NCBI RefSeq assembly: GCF_963665995.1
Contig: NZ_OY762512.1
Location: forward strand, 62,001-126,000
Reading direction: 5' to 3'
Length of the DNA stretch: 64,000 nt
Source of the DNA: Pleurocapsa sp. FMAR1
Lineage (GTDB): Bacteria > Cyanobacteriota > Cyanobacteriia > Cyanobacteriales > Xenococcaceae
Shown here: positions 28,405 through 38,482 of the stretch, one piece after another
Layout: each line of letters opens with the position of its first letter
Position numbering within the stretch: position 1 is the stretch's first letter
Notes under the pieces: generated by a model
Told to the model about the DNA's origin: nothing
The model's database searches: none
What the model saw: the letters and a program-made list of their open reading frames with translations, nothing else
Position numbers and translations under genes: made by a program

Positions 28405-28660
28405 ACGCAAGAATCATTTTCAGTAAAGGATTTTGAAGTTGCTGAATTAAATAATCCTGGAGAAGACCATTTTTAAATTGGTAAACAGTAGAATAGTTGG
28501 CGATCGCTAATGCTTTTAAACGAAGCCAAACTAGTAAAGCACAACCAATATGATTACGTTAAATTCTAGCTTTGCGACACTGGCATTTTTCCCATCCTGT
28601 TAGTTGTTTTCCTTCACGGTGTAACTTTTTTGCCTCTAAGAAAAAGATTTATTTTATCAT
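28403..28660 (-). pseudogene. IS701/IS4-like transposase C-terminal remnant
   Basis: The frame reads AKKLHREGKQLTGWEKCQCRKARI, a stop, then RNHIGCALLVWLRLKALAI, YSTVYQFKNGLLQDYLIQQL and NPLLKMILA to a stop. GWEKCQCRKAR and the closing K-M-x-L-A are familiar from cyanobacterial transposases annotated as IS701 or IS4. Its stop is fused to the IS630 remnant, so one element was inserted into, or deleted up to, the other. Confidence 0.6.
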
Positions 28661-28904
28661 GGCTAAACTTGCTGCTATGATTGGCAAAGTTAGTCAGAGT
28701 ATAGTTTATCTGAGTTACCAGAAGTTATTGGCAGTAGTCCAAACAAGTCATTTTATTTGCCATATTCTGACCTTAACTCGTTCGTGCTTCTATAATCAGA
28801 TTTTTCTTTTGCGTAAGTCCTAAACAGTTTATTTAGATGAAGCGATCGCTATTTCATTCATTCATTTCCCTGATGTAGCGGAGATCGCTTTTTTTAGAGT
28901 CTAT

Positions 28905-29123
28905 CCCCATCCCAAATGCTCGTGAGCAATTACTTTAATCCTTTTGTCAGTGGCAGCATACTTTTTAGCTATTTCTACACTTCTATCAGTTGAGCCATCA
29001 TCCAAAATTAGTAATTCAAAATTTGGATAAGTTTGCCCCAATACACTTTCTATAGCTGATGCCTAAGTACCGTTGACGATTGTAGACGGTAATAATTAGG
29101 GAAATTGGTGGTGATGGTGACAT
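28905..29123 (-). pseudogene. N-terminal remnant of a family 2 glycosyltransferase
   Basis: From an ATG at 29123: MSPSPPISLIITVYNRQRYLG, then one frameshift near 29060, after which AIESVLGQTYPNFELLILDDGSTDRSVEIAKKY and DKRIKVIAHEHLGWG can be read. This is the nucleotide-binding half of a GT2 enzyme with the DDGS motif. The catalytic DxD half is missing. An intact GT2 gene of a similar type is at 46803. Confidence 0.75.
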
Positions 29124-29442
29124 TTGAAATGATAGAAAGCTATCCTTTAATAATTCCCAAAATTCAGCTTTTATATACTATTAATTGTGTTCTATTAAAG
29201 CTTTTTTGTTAGCGTATTCTATTATTTTTTTAGGTTTTATAGTTTCACTCATGTCATGTCTGTGTCCGACTAATTGAAAAGCTACTAATTGGTTGAGCAA
29301 GCTTTCTAATTAGTAGTTTTCGTACCTAATTGGGACAAGTTATTTCGTTCATTAATCCTTCAAGCGTCGAGTAGCTCTTATTGCATATTCAATACCAGAA
29401 GTGATTGAAGCTATAACTTCCTTATTTTAAGCAACTGTGGGA

Positions 29443-30805
29443 GCTGGCTGCCTGACACAAGTAGCTAAAAGAGTCGAAATGCGGTCAGAAAAAAGAAAAG
29501 GTAGAGCAATTATGGGAAGCTGAAAATGAATAGTTTTAGCCTTATATTCCATGTCAAGATCTACCCCTCTTTATCATCAACTGCTGAGTCTACTGAGTCA
29601 AGATTCCACATACAGAGATTTCAGGCAGATCAAAGCGTTAGCTTGGATGATCAACGCGCTGATATGTAGCAGCAAAATTAACCTTAGTGAGTGGGAATCT
29701 TACGTGATAAGTAGGGCGAACCAAGCACAGAGTATTGAGCGAAGATGGCAAAGATTCGTTCATAACAGTCGAATTAAAGTCAAATCTCTGTATGTACCTC
29801 TAGTAATGGCGGCAATTAGTAACTGGAGTGGACAACGCCTCTATCTGGCACTGGATACAACAGTTTTATGGAATCGATACTGCATGATTCATCTTTCTGT
29901 GATTTGTGGTGGTAGGGCAATTCCTTTCTTATGGAAAGTAATGGAACATAAAAGTTCAACAGTAGCATTCAAAGAATACAAAACCATGCTGAAATTTTCA
30001 CGTAGATTACTCCGCAAGTATCCTGATGTGATGCTTCTAGCTGACCGAGGTTTTGCCAACCATCAGTTGATGAATTGGCTCATCACTAGTCAATGGCACT
30101 ATTGTCTACGCTTACCCTGTGACGTAACTATTCAGGGGGCAAGGAGACATCTTATTGAACTGAAATATCTTTATCCGCCAAAGTCAGAGGCGATTTTGTA
30201 TCACAATGTTGGACTATGGCTCGATGGAGAATGCCGAAGCAACTTTGTCTTAGCCAATGTCAAGGGGACAAAAGAACCTTGGGCTGTTATTACTGATGAA
30301 GACCCGACTCTACAAGCTTTATGGCAGTAGGCTCTAAGATTTCGTATTGAAGAATTATTTTTAGATTCTAAATCTGGAGCTTTTCAATTGGAAGAATCTA
30401 AAATTGCCAGACAGCCCGTTGCGCGGGTTTCCCGCGTTGAAGGGACTGTCGAGGTCGCGATCGCAAGGCATTGGAACGTTTATATTTGGTGGTAGCCTTA
30501 GCACTTTTATTTGCGACTACTCATGGCATGACAGTTCAATTGAAGGGACTTAGAAGTCAAGTAGATCGGCATTGGGAGAGAGGTTTAAGTTATCTCAAAA
30601 TTGGGATCAGATGGCTCAAAGGAGTTTTACATAAAGGTCGTAGTTTGTTTGACCCTACACCTTTATTTTCTCAAAATACTTTGCCCTGTTTTGCATCTTC
30701 AAAGGCTAGAAGAAAATACTATGATGCCATTTCGTTTATCAGAATTTCGGAATTAAAGTGCTTAAGAGTTTAACTGTCCTCAAATAAATGTGTCAGGCAG
30801 CCAGC
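29443..30805 (+). mobile_element. Insertion sequence (IS4-like) with 17-bp inverted repeats
   Basis: Perfect 17-bp terminal inverted repeats GCTGGCTGCCTGACACA at 29443-29459 and 30789-30805, flanked by a 7-bp direct repeat TGTGGGA (29436-29442 and 30806-30812). Length is 1363 bases, including a palindromic insert of about 55 bases. The transposase gene inside is broken, so this copy is not autonomous. The intact target duplication shows the ends have not been rearranged since insertion. Confidence 0.85.
29551..30773 (+). pseudogene. IS4-like DDE transposase, interrupted
   Basis: First part (259 residues) has the catalytic-type motifs LALDTTVLWNRYC and LLADRGFANHQLM, and ends at a TAG after TLQALWQ. 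The frame continues ALRFRIEELFLDSKSGAFQLEESKI, then a GC-rich insert of about 55 bases (near 30408-30463, GCGCGGGTTTCCCGCG core) breaks it. The remainder reads LERLYLVVALALLFATTHGMTVQLKG to the stop. Same family as the transposase at 42283-44709. Confidence 0.8.
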
Positions 30806-31131
30806 TGTGGGAGTCATAATTGACTTTACTGTACTAGTTACGGATATTAATGATACGAGGGACTTGGGTTGGCAGGAACAGCAATAGCTGGTGCTGCTGG
30901 ACTGAACAAGTAGAAGCGAACAAGATTTTTCTGTCAAACAAGATGGAAATTTAGAAGTTGAAACTCCAGCAGATTGTTAAGGCAACTAAACCTAGTTGTT
31001 GACACAAACAAAAACTATAGTCATTCCAATTAGTTTCCGTAGGTTTGAATGATCCGATCTAGTGTGGTGCCAAGAGGAGCATAAGCTCTTCAAGCTTTAA
31101 AACTTACAACATAGTCTTCGAGGAGAGAATA

Positions 31132-31383
31132 ATGAAAAAAAATTTTTCTAAAGCAATTGCCATGTTATCTTAAAAAGCCCAAGAAGACTTTATTATCGGT
31201 ATCGTAATCGGTTTATGCGTAGTAACAATCAGTTAAATTATACATAGTATTCTTCCCGACTTAACATTTACGAAAACTGCTAATTTAGCAGAATTTTTTG
31301 GTGCTATTTTTGCGAGTGCTTATTGTTTGTTGTACTGTGGCAAGCAATTAGAAAATACCATTAGCTTACCTTTGATTCGCTGA
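31132..31383 (+). pseudogene. Decayed small membrane-protein gene
   Basis: After a GAGGAGAG ribosome-like site, ATG opens MKKNFSKAIAMLS, stop, KAQEDFIIGIVIGLCVVTIS, stop, then IHSILPDLTFTKTANLAEFFGAIFASAYCLLYCGKQLENTI. Two in-frame stops interrupt one hydrophobic reading frame. Family unknown. The surrounding 30813-31592 interval has no other supported gene. Confidence 0.35.
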
Positions 31384-31592
31384 TTAATTATGTATGAGTC
31401 ATTAGGCTGTGATCTCATGAAAATAATTGTTACAGCCTAATCAATGACAGCATAAGCTATATGATTAGCTATGACATTATCTGTCTTTTTGTTGGCGGCA
31501 CTATAGAAATATATTCTCAATTGCTTGAAGAAAAAAGCAAATAACGATTTATTTTTAATAAAATCAAATGTTTCTTTACAAAGATATATTTT

Positions 31593-31620
31593 AAGCATCG
31601 CCTTTTGGCGATGCTTTTTT
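31593..31620 (+). terminator. Rho-independent terminator
   Basis: AGCATCGCC, loop TTTT, GGCGATGCT, then TTTTTT. A perfect 9-pair stem and T-run on the plus strand. It is a strong terminator, although the plus-strand gene it would serve (near 31132) is decayed. Confidence 0.8.
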
Positions 31621-31771
31621 ATTTGCCAGCTTTTTTAACACCAGTGCAATCCTAAGTTTAAAAGCTTAGTGATTTAGCTACAATTCTTTCGAGCAACATC
31701 CACAAGTGCATAAGTTGTTTTTATGGTCAGCTATTAATTAGAAGACAACACAACCAATTCAGGATAAAGTT

Positions 31772-31960
31772 ATGCAACTTACCTATCGCGGTATTTCTTA
31801 TCAACCTATCACCACATATTTAGCAACCGTTGAACAAAAAAACAATGTCAAATATCGAGGAGTTTGCTATCAGCTATCAAAGGTTAAAGAGAAAAAAATC
31901 GCTGATATTCGTATTTTGAAATACAGAGGTGTTGAATTTATTAAAGTTCTCAGTCATTAA
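31772..31960 (+). CDS. DUF4278 small protein
   Basis: A 62-residue protein with three copies of the K/Q-Y-R-G motif: LTYRGISYQ, VKYRGVCYQL and LKYRGVEFIK. This fits the DUF4278 family of short cyanobacterial proteins. Function unknown. It is one of the few intact small genes inside the mobile-element block. Confidence 0.7.
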   Translation: MQLTYRGISYQPITTYLATVEQKNNVKYRGVCYQLSKVKEKKIADIRILKYRGVEFIKVLSH

Positions 31961-32077
31961 GAGGAGCAATTCATCAAGGATCTAGTTACCAAAAGGACTA
32001 GTAATTAAAGGTTATGACTAATTTTAAAGAAACAACACAGTTATTAGTATTTTTGTCGTTTGCTTTAATTGCAGTTT

Positions 32078-33000
32078 CTACCAGATGCGGTAATTATTTG
32101 GAAACTCTTTGACTGTTTGGGCATCTGAAAATTTAAAATAATTGCACCATCCTCTGATAACAGGGTTAAGCTCAGTTATTAACTTTGCTTGAGGGGAGCT
32201 TTTATGCTTCCTGATAATGCTATTAATTTTTTCTTGATGCCTTTTACATGAGTCTTTAGAAGGGGTTATGAGTGTAGTAAAACCAACTAGGTCTTTATTA
32301 GCTTTTATGGCTGATTTGTATTTACCGACAGGATATTGTCGGATACTGTATCCAAGAAAGTTAAATCCTACTATACCGTCTTCGCTTGACTCTGAATGCA
32401 GAGTGTGGGCGATTCTGGTTTTTGCTGGTTTTAATTCTAAGCCTATGTCTTTTAACCACTCCGAGATTAATTCTCGGCATCTTTGGACTACCTTTAGGTC
32501 ATAATGTATCAGTAAAAAATCGCCCGCATATCTTATAAAAGTCAAGGACTTGACTTTAGACTGCCAACTGATTTGATTGCCTTTATGGTTTCTCATATCG
32601 AGAGTTCTGGCGAAATCCATCAACATTTGTTCCATTCCGTGTAGTGCGATATTCGCTAATAAGTGCGAAATCACGCCACCCTGGGGTGTTCCTTCAGATA
32701 TAGCAGTGAATGCCCCTTGATCTATGACTCCAGACTTTAGCCAGGATTTAATTTGTTGCCTGACTTTCCCCGTATGAGCGAGTTTCTGAAGTAGGGCTGT
32801 GTGGTTGATGCGGTCAAAGCATTTAGCAATGTCAGCATCAAGAATATACTTGGCTTTTTGCTTAATTGCTATCTTTATTTGACAAATTGCATCGTGACAT
32901 GACCTTCCTGGTCGAAAACCAAAACTGTTTGGCTCGAACCGAGCTTCTCATTCTGGTTCAAGGGCAGATTTTACTACTCCTTGTAAGGCACGGTCGTAGT
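32078..33000 (-). pseudogene. Group II intron maturase fragment D with mutated active site
   Basis: On the minus strand, from 33000: YDRALQGVVKSALEPE, stop, EARFEPNSFGFRPGRSCHDAI, LDADIAKCFDRINH, GTPQGGVISHLLANIALHG, then FIRYAGDFLLIH, and KLITELNPVIRGWCNYFKFSDAQ. The catalytic YADD has become YAGD (codon GGC), a loss of one metal-binding Asp. The N-terminus and C-terminal HNH part are missing. The break before YDRALQ coincides exactly with the 3' end of intron C, as if C had inserted into this maturase gene. Confidence 0.8.
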
Positions 33001-33111
33001 TAAACTAAGCCAGATTGTTACCAACCTGACTCGTCAAATGAACGCAGCATGAGACTTTTACCTCACTGCGCTCCTCTCCGACAAACCCCTTGTCATGGGT
33101 ACAAATCATCA

Positions 33112-33615
33112 TCAAATTATTAATATGTCGTACTCATTCCATCGCCAACCGTCAGGTAGTTTGACTGGTTTAAATGGTTTATCATACGAGCCATCTGTTT
33201 TTGATTTCTTATCATGGCAATGTCGGTGAAGTAGTTGTAGATTATTATATGTATCCTTAACATATTTCGGTTGGCTACGAATAGCCAGGAAGATTGCTTC
33301 TATGGCATCGTGTCCTGACCTGGCTGGTCGAAAGCCGTAACTATTTTCCTCGAATTGTGATTCCCATTGTGGTTCTATTGCCATTTTTACTAGGCATTGT
33401 TTAGCTCTTTCCTCCAAGGTGGGTATTCCAAGAGGTCTTTTTTCTCCATTGGGTTTTGGTATCCAAACTCGTCGAGTTGGTTTACTTTTACCTGTAAGTT
33501 TGAGTTGTCCTACGAGCTTCATACGCGCTAATGGTGATAGGGATTTAATTCCATCCACTCCTGCCGTCTTTTTGCCACGGTTCTCTTGTGTTACCCGACG
33601 TACCGCTAAAACCAA
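33112..33615 (-). pseudogene. Deleted maturase gene of intron C
   Basis: 167 residues: VRRVTQENRGKKTAGVDGIKS, TRRVWIPKPNGEKRPLGIPT, EENSYGFRPARSGHDAIEA, then directly NLQLLHRHCHDKK and a C-terminal tail. The joined parts are the first RT blocks and the last HNH motif of a maturase like the one at 36719, so about 350 residues including YADD and domain X are missing. Upstream, the frame is lost by a small insertion at GTTGGTTTTAGC. Confidence 0.8.
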
Positions 33616-33698
33616 CCTTATTTGACCAAGACCTCAATAGTGTTTTTTGGAGTCTACGTACTTGTTTTATTTCTCCGTATAGGAGAGGCAGCATAAAT

Positions 33699-33762
33699 GC
33701 GCGTTACGGACGCGAATGCGTCCCAGTCGTCTTACGACGATCTGCCGCGAATGCGGCTGTGC
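33699..33762. repeat. Palindromic CAGATCGTC repeat in intron C
   Basis: Contains CGTTACGGACGCGAATGCGTCC and CCAGTCGTCTTACGACGATCTG, the latter the inverse of the motif at 26303. It interrupts the N-terminal coding part of intron C's maturase at nearly the same place where intron B carries a different insertion (36598-36646). Confidence 0.6.
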
Positions 33763-34294
33763 TTGTAGACATATCTATCGACTTGATGCCAATTGATGTT
33801 GTCCCATCCCACAGTCTTCTTGTTTGAATCTGTATTAGGCTTATGCACTGTTAATTACACCTTTAGCTTTGATACATTTGCGAGTCACGTCTGCATATCC
33901 TGGGCGTTACCCCATCCTTTTTCTGATATTACCTGTTGATTCAGGTTAGGCATTAGCTTCTTGACCCATCCCATCCAATCACACCATACGGTTTGATACC
34001 TACCAGTTAATCTGGGGATGCAATTGGGTTACTTCGTTCCTACAGCCATTTATTTGAGTTCTTTAGGGTTCATCTGTCCACCTATTGAGCTAGTTGTGCG
34101 TTACAGGAAAGCCGAAATCCTATAAACTTAAGCTCTATCTGATATTTCAGACGCAGGGTGTGGCATTATCCACTAGCTTATGTCCCCTGCACACCTTTTA
34201 AGATGGTTCATTAGATGATTCGTTTATCTACCCCACGATGTCCTTTTCCTTGATGTAAATCTTAGTCTAGGGTCGGATATAGAACTCTTGCTCT

Positions 34295-35095
34295 AATCTC
34301 CCCTATCTTTTCTATTCCATTGAGCGCAATGTTTGCTAAAAGCGGTGATATCACCCCGCCCTGTGGAGTTCCTTGATTGGGGAATTTAGGATTTATGCCT
34401 GATTTTAAGCAATAGCTTATGCCTTGTATTATAAACTTTGGAGCTATAATCTCATGGCGTTGGTAATTTAATATATGACGTACAAAGTGTTTCTGCTCGT
34501 AGCTTTAAGCTATAAGCGCAGGGCTAACGCCCAGATCGTCGCCTCAAGGGGACGACTTCGCTGCATCCGCAGCGTGCAGCTTTAAGCTTTTTTTGAATAA
34601 AGTTTGATACAAAATTGAAAAACCATACTTTGATTTACCAACGCCAATCTCATTTAAGATTGCAGCATGGTTTATTCGGTCGAAGCATTTTTCGATGTCT
34701 ATTTTTAAGACTCGTTTTTTTGCTCCGTTAGCTTTGCTGTTAAGATTTAGAAATAGGACTTTTTGGGCATCGTGTGTGCTTCGTCCTGGTCTAAATCCAT
34801 AACTCTTGGCATGGAATGTAGCTTCGTGTGCTGGTAAAGTGAGCATATTTGACAAGACATTGCCAAGCTCTATCGGCTATTGTTGGGACTTTTAGTAGTT
34901 GACACATTTGCTAGTTGAACCATCCTTTTTGGGGATGGGTATCTCTCTTAGACCTTGATGTTTCCATGTCTTTGTATTTTGATTTAGAGTTTCCTCTAAT
35001 TGGAATCGTTCCTTGAACGTTAAAGACTTTTTGCCATCAATCCCTGCCGTCTTTTTCCCAGTGTTGAGCTGGGTTACTTGCCTAATTGCTAGCAT
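34295..35095 (-). pseudogene. Broken maturase of intron A
   Basis: Fragments in shifting frames: MLAIRQVTQLNTGKKTAGIDGKKSL and REIPIPKKDGS (35095-34892), LPAHEATFHAKSYGFRPGRSTHDAQ and LKIDIEKCFDRINHAAILNEIG (34855-34600), a palindromic insertion (34495-34588), then KFIIQGISYCLKSGINPKFPNQ and GTPQGGVISPLLANIALNGIEKIGE ending near 34295. It is close to the intact enzyme at 26437. YADD and everything after it is lost. Confidence 0.8.
34495..34588. repeat. Palindromic repeat inserted in intron A maturase
   Basis: GCTTTAAGCTATAAGCGCAGGGC leads into GCCCAGATCGTCGCC, then GGGGACGACTTCGCTGCATCCGC and AGCTTTAAGC. It shares GGGCTAnCGCCCAGATCGTC and GACGACTTCG with the modules of the 621-bp element, and it separates two parts of the broken maturase. 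Confidence 0.65.
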
Positions 35096-36597
35096 TCTAG
35101 CTGAATGAGAGGAAAGAATTAGCTTTTGAAGCCTTCTTGCTTTAGCCTTGTTTCCATCTCTAATTGCTTTGAATATTCTCTTTTGTAGGCGAAATAATAT
35201 TTTCTGGAATTTCTTCCAGTCTCTAAATTCCCAATCATCGCTATAACTTAAGGCGGCTTTTTTGTAAGAGTACTCTTACAAAAAACGCGCCGTGCGCTAT
35301 GCGTCATAATTATTTCCTACTCGATTGAACATTGTCTAGTTTCCTAAAGGCAGTTACGCCCTGTCCTACCCGTAGCCAGAGTTTCCGATGCTCGTCCATC
35401 CTATTCAGGTTTCTTACCCCTAAAATCTGGGGCTACGTTTTTATTCGTTCCGATACTAGGATTGACTGATGTTTTAGGGTGGTTCACTTTACCTACTACC
35501 TTCTCGGAGAAACAGCTAGCCAAATTAAACTTCTGTGAGAGTTGCGGTAGTGAAGTCCATATTGTTTGTTCAGATTATGGCTCAACGTTGAGGCACTTTT
35601 GTAGAACCTGTTTACCCATTACATCTCCCCGTCAACGCCAGTGTGGTGTATCTGCTTTACCTCTGATTGCGTCCTGTTCCCAGCTTGAGCCTGTAAAATT
35701 CCGAGTTTACTCACTGTAGGCAGATAGGGAGTCATTATTCTCTTTAATGGTGGGGTGCGATTCGTTCCTACGAAATCTTCTTTGAAGAGAGATGTAGGGC
35801 TTCTGTTAAGTAATCCAATAATGGATTGAGTTCGCACTTTAATCCTTAACAGAATGATAACTTGTATTTTCTTCAAGGTGAGGCTATTAACCTAGAACGT
35901 CAAGTCCTTGTCCTCTTGTGCGGAGGAAAAAGCACACAGCGTCCCTCTCGGCGACGAGAGAGAGAAGTTTCCCTTATCTCTGGGATGACAACCCAGATTT
36001 AAAAGCGGGAGTGAACGCGAGAGAGTAAATTGCTGAAAACGCCTACTCGCTAGCATGAGTTCTATAACCGACCTGGACTAAGGGTAATACCAAGGAATAG
36101 GAAATCGTGGGGTAGAAAAAACGAATCATCTTCTGAACCATCTTTAAGAGATAGCAAGGAGTATAAGCTAGTGGTATCAAAGACCACACCTTGCGACCCG
36201 AAACATCGGGACGAGCCTACATTTACGAAATTTCCCTCCTTTACGTAACGCACAATTAGCTCACATAGGTGGATAGATGAACCCTAACGGACTCCAATCA
36301 ACTATATATGCCGTCATATACAGCAAAGGAATACAGGAACGAAGTAACTCAACCTCATCCCCAGACTAACTGGTAGGCATCGTCAAAGCCGTATGGTGAG
36401 ATTGAGAAAGATGGGTCAAGAAGCCAACGCTTAACCCGAATCAACGGGTAATGCCTGAAAAGGGATGGGGTAACGCCCAAGATACGCAAACGTGACTCGC
36501 AATATATCAATGTGTAAAGGTACGAGTAGTAGCAAATATGCCTAATACAGATTCAATTAAACCGAATACTGTGGGATGGAACGATATCGATTGGCAA

Positions 36598-36646
36598 TCC
36601 CCCCTTCAATTCCGCCCTTAATAAGGGGGGCTAGGGGGGATTTAAG
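36598..36646. repeat. 49-bp palindromic insertion in maturase start of intron B
   Basis: TCCCCCCTTC ... CCCTTAATAAGGGGGG CTAGGGGGGATTT, a C-run facing a G-run. Removing exactly 49 bases joins GATTGGCAA to CAACAAAAG and restores one frame from ATG 36538 into the ORF at 36719. The insert carries in-frame TAA TAA. Confidence 0.75.
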
Positions 36647-36718
36647 CAACAAAAGCGCATTTACGCAGCATCTCGTCATGGAGATGTAAAACAAGTTAGA
36701 AAACTCCAAAAGACATTA

Positions 36719-38482
36719 ATGAGGTCTTGGTCAAATAAGGTCTTAGCGATTCGGCGGGTAACTCAAGATAATAGAGGGCAAAAGACAGCAGGAGTGGATG
36801 GTAAGAAATCACTATCTCCAGAAGCACGTCTTAGACTCATAGGACAACTCAAACTTATAGGAAAAAGTAGACCTACTCGAAGAGTTTGGATACCCAAACC
36901 TGGAAAGGATGAAAAACGTCCACTTGGAATCCCAACAATGCACGACCGCGCCTTACAAGCGTTATTAAAACACGCCATAGAGCCAGAATGGGAAGCTCTC
37001 TTCGAGAGCAATTCCTACGGATTTCGACCAGGACGTTCCTGTCAAGATGCTATCAAGCAAATAAAAAATGCAATTCAATCTAAAGCCAAATATGTGCTGG
37101 ATGCTGATATTGCAAAATGCTTTGATAAAATCAACCACTTAGCCTTACTACAGAAACTCGGTTACACGGGCAAATTCAGGCAACAACTTAAAGCTTGGTT
37201 AAAATCTGGAGTCATAGACCAAAAGGTATTTACTGCCACATCCGAAGGAACACCTCAAGGTGGGGTTATAAGCCCTTTACTTGCTAATGTTGCTCTACAC
37301 GGGATGGAAAAGATGTTAATGAAGTTTGCCAAAACTCTTGATGTTAAAAGGAAAGATAAACCAAACAGCCAGATTAGCTGGCAACAAAAGGTCAAATCTC
37401 TTACCTTTATCAGGTATGCAGATGACTTTCTTCTAATACATCATGACCTAAATGTAGTCAAAAGATGCAGAGAATTAATCTCTGAGTGGTTAAAAGACAT
37501 GGGACTGGAACTAAAACCTTCAAAAACCAGAATCGCCCACACTTTAATTTCAGAGCAAAGCGAAGATGGACAAGCTGGGTTTGACTTTTTGGGCTATCAC
37601 ATTCGACAGTTTCGGGTGGGAAAATACAAAAGTTCAATACATCCCAGCACCAAAGAAAAACTTGGTTTTAGAACATTCATTATTCCATCAAAATTTGCCT
37701 GTAAGAAACATCAACAAAAGATTAAAGATGTTTTTAAGAAACACAAATACTCCCATCAAGCAAAACTTATAGTTGAGGCGCACGGAAGCCTCGATGCATC
37801 GAGGCTGTCCGCCGTCGCCTGCTTGCAGCTTAACCCGATTATCCGAGGATGGACAAATTATTATTCATTTTCTGATGCTCAGGGAACAGGAGTACTAACA
37901 GGTCAAGATTACCTCGTATTCCAAAAACTTAGAGCTTGGAGTCGTCACCGTACTGGTGATTGGGGAAAAGCAATTAAAAAGTATTGGACAACCATTGGTA
38001 ATAGAAACTGGGTATTCGCAACCAGAAAAGGAGATAAAAATCCCCTTCGGTTACTAACACATACTGAATTTGGAAGCAGTAGCATTGAATATGTGAAAGT
38101 TAAAGGTGATGCCAGTCCATTTGACGGGAAATTAATCTATTGGAATACCAGGATGGGACGTAGCCCCGATATGCCTTCTCGAAAAGCATTACTGCTCAAG
38201 AGACAAAAAGGTGTGTGTTCCTGGTGTTGCTTACGCTTTCGTGAAGGAGATTTGTTAGAAACTGACCACAATATTCCTCGCGCCCTCGGTGGTAAAGACG
38301 AATATAAGAATCTACAACTCCTACATGGGCATTGCCATGACGAAAAAACTGCCCTTGACATGGAATTTATTAGAAATCAAAGATTCATAAAATACATGGA
38401 TTACATCAACCAAACACTAGCTAAATCTAACTGGCTTTGGAATGAAAATGATTTTCTAATAGTTTCAGACAACAAAGAGTAG
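36719..38482 (+). CDS. ltrA: Group II intron maturase with HNH domain (N-terminus disrupted)
   Basis: 587 residues from ATG 36719. The original start was probably ATG 36538 (MPNTDSIKPNTVGWNDIDWQ), now cut off by a 49-bp insertion. RT motifs: QKTAGVDGKKSLS, RRVWIPKPGKDEKRPLGIPT, SNSYGFRPGRSCQDAI, DADIAKCFDKINH, GTPQGGVISPLLANVALHG and RYADDF (Asp235-Asp236). Domain X has LNPIIRGWTNYY, and the HNH has CSWCCLRFREGDLLETDHNIP and LLHGHCHDEKT. A 17-residue in-frame insert (354-370, AHGSLDASRLSAVACLQ) from a palindromic repeat precedes the LNP. Catalytic residues are intact; activity is uncertain. Confidence 0.88.
   Translation: MRSWSNKVLAIRRVTQDNRGQKTAGVDGKKSLSPEARLRLIGQLKLIGKSRPTRRVWIPKPGKDEKRPLGIPTMHDRALQALLKHAIEPEWEALFESNSYGFRPGRSCQDAIKQIKNAIQSKAKYVLDADIAKCFDKINHLALLQKLGYTGKFRQQLKAWLKSGVIDQKVFTATSEGTPQGGVISPLLANVALHGMEKMLMKFAKTLDVKRKDKPNSQISWQQKVKSLTFIRYADDFLLIHHDLNVVKRCRELISEWLKDMGLELKPSKTRIAHTLISEQSEDGQAGFDFLGYHIRQFRVGKYKSSIHPSTKEKLGFRTFIIPSKFACKKHQQKIKDVFKKHKYSHQAKLIVEAHGSLDASRLSAVACLQLNPIIRGWTNYYSFSDAQGTGVLTGQDYLVFQKLRAWSRHRTGDWGKAIKKYWTTIGNRNWVFATRKGDKNPLRLLTHTEFGSSSIEYVKVKGDASPFDGKLIYWNTRMGRSPDMPSRKALLLKRQKGVCSWCCLRFREGDLLETDHNIPRALGGKDEYKNLQLLHGHCHDEKTALDMEFIRNQRFIKYMDYINQTLAKSNWLWNENDFLIVSDNKE
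37778..37828. repeat. 51-bp in-frame palindromic insertion in maturase
   Basis: Contains the 18-base palindrome GCCTCGATGCATCGAGGC. Related maturases read LITELNPVIRGW here, against LIVE plus 17 extra residues plus LNPIIRGW in this one. The insert is 51 bases, a multiple of three, without stops. Confidence 0.7.

Larger units (their letters stand above)
33001..34286 (-). mobile_element. Group II intron C, truncated and internally deleted
   Basis: Minus strand. The 5' domain sequence from 34286 follows intron B from about 36052 onward, so roughly 300 bases of its 5' end are missing. Its maturase starts with a frameshift near 33615, keeps RT blocks to RSQPKYVK, and then jumps to the HNH tail DTYNNLQLLHRHCHDKK (33615-33112), a deletion of most of the enzyme. 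Domain V (GCGCAGTGAGG / CTCATGCTGCG) and a 3' end GTTTAAC at 33001 are present. A palindromic repeat sits at 33699-33762. Non-autonomous. Confidence 0.75.

Noticed and set aside
35462-35876. ORFs on both strands near 35.5-35.9 kb
   Set aside because: They cover domain I of intron A and the start of intron B, which are structural RNA sequences, and they match the antisense ORF in intron I.
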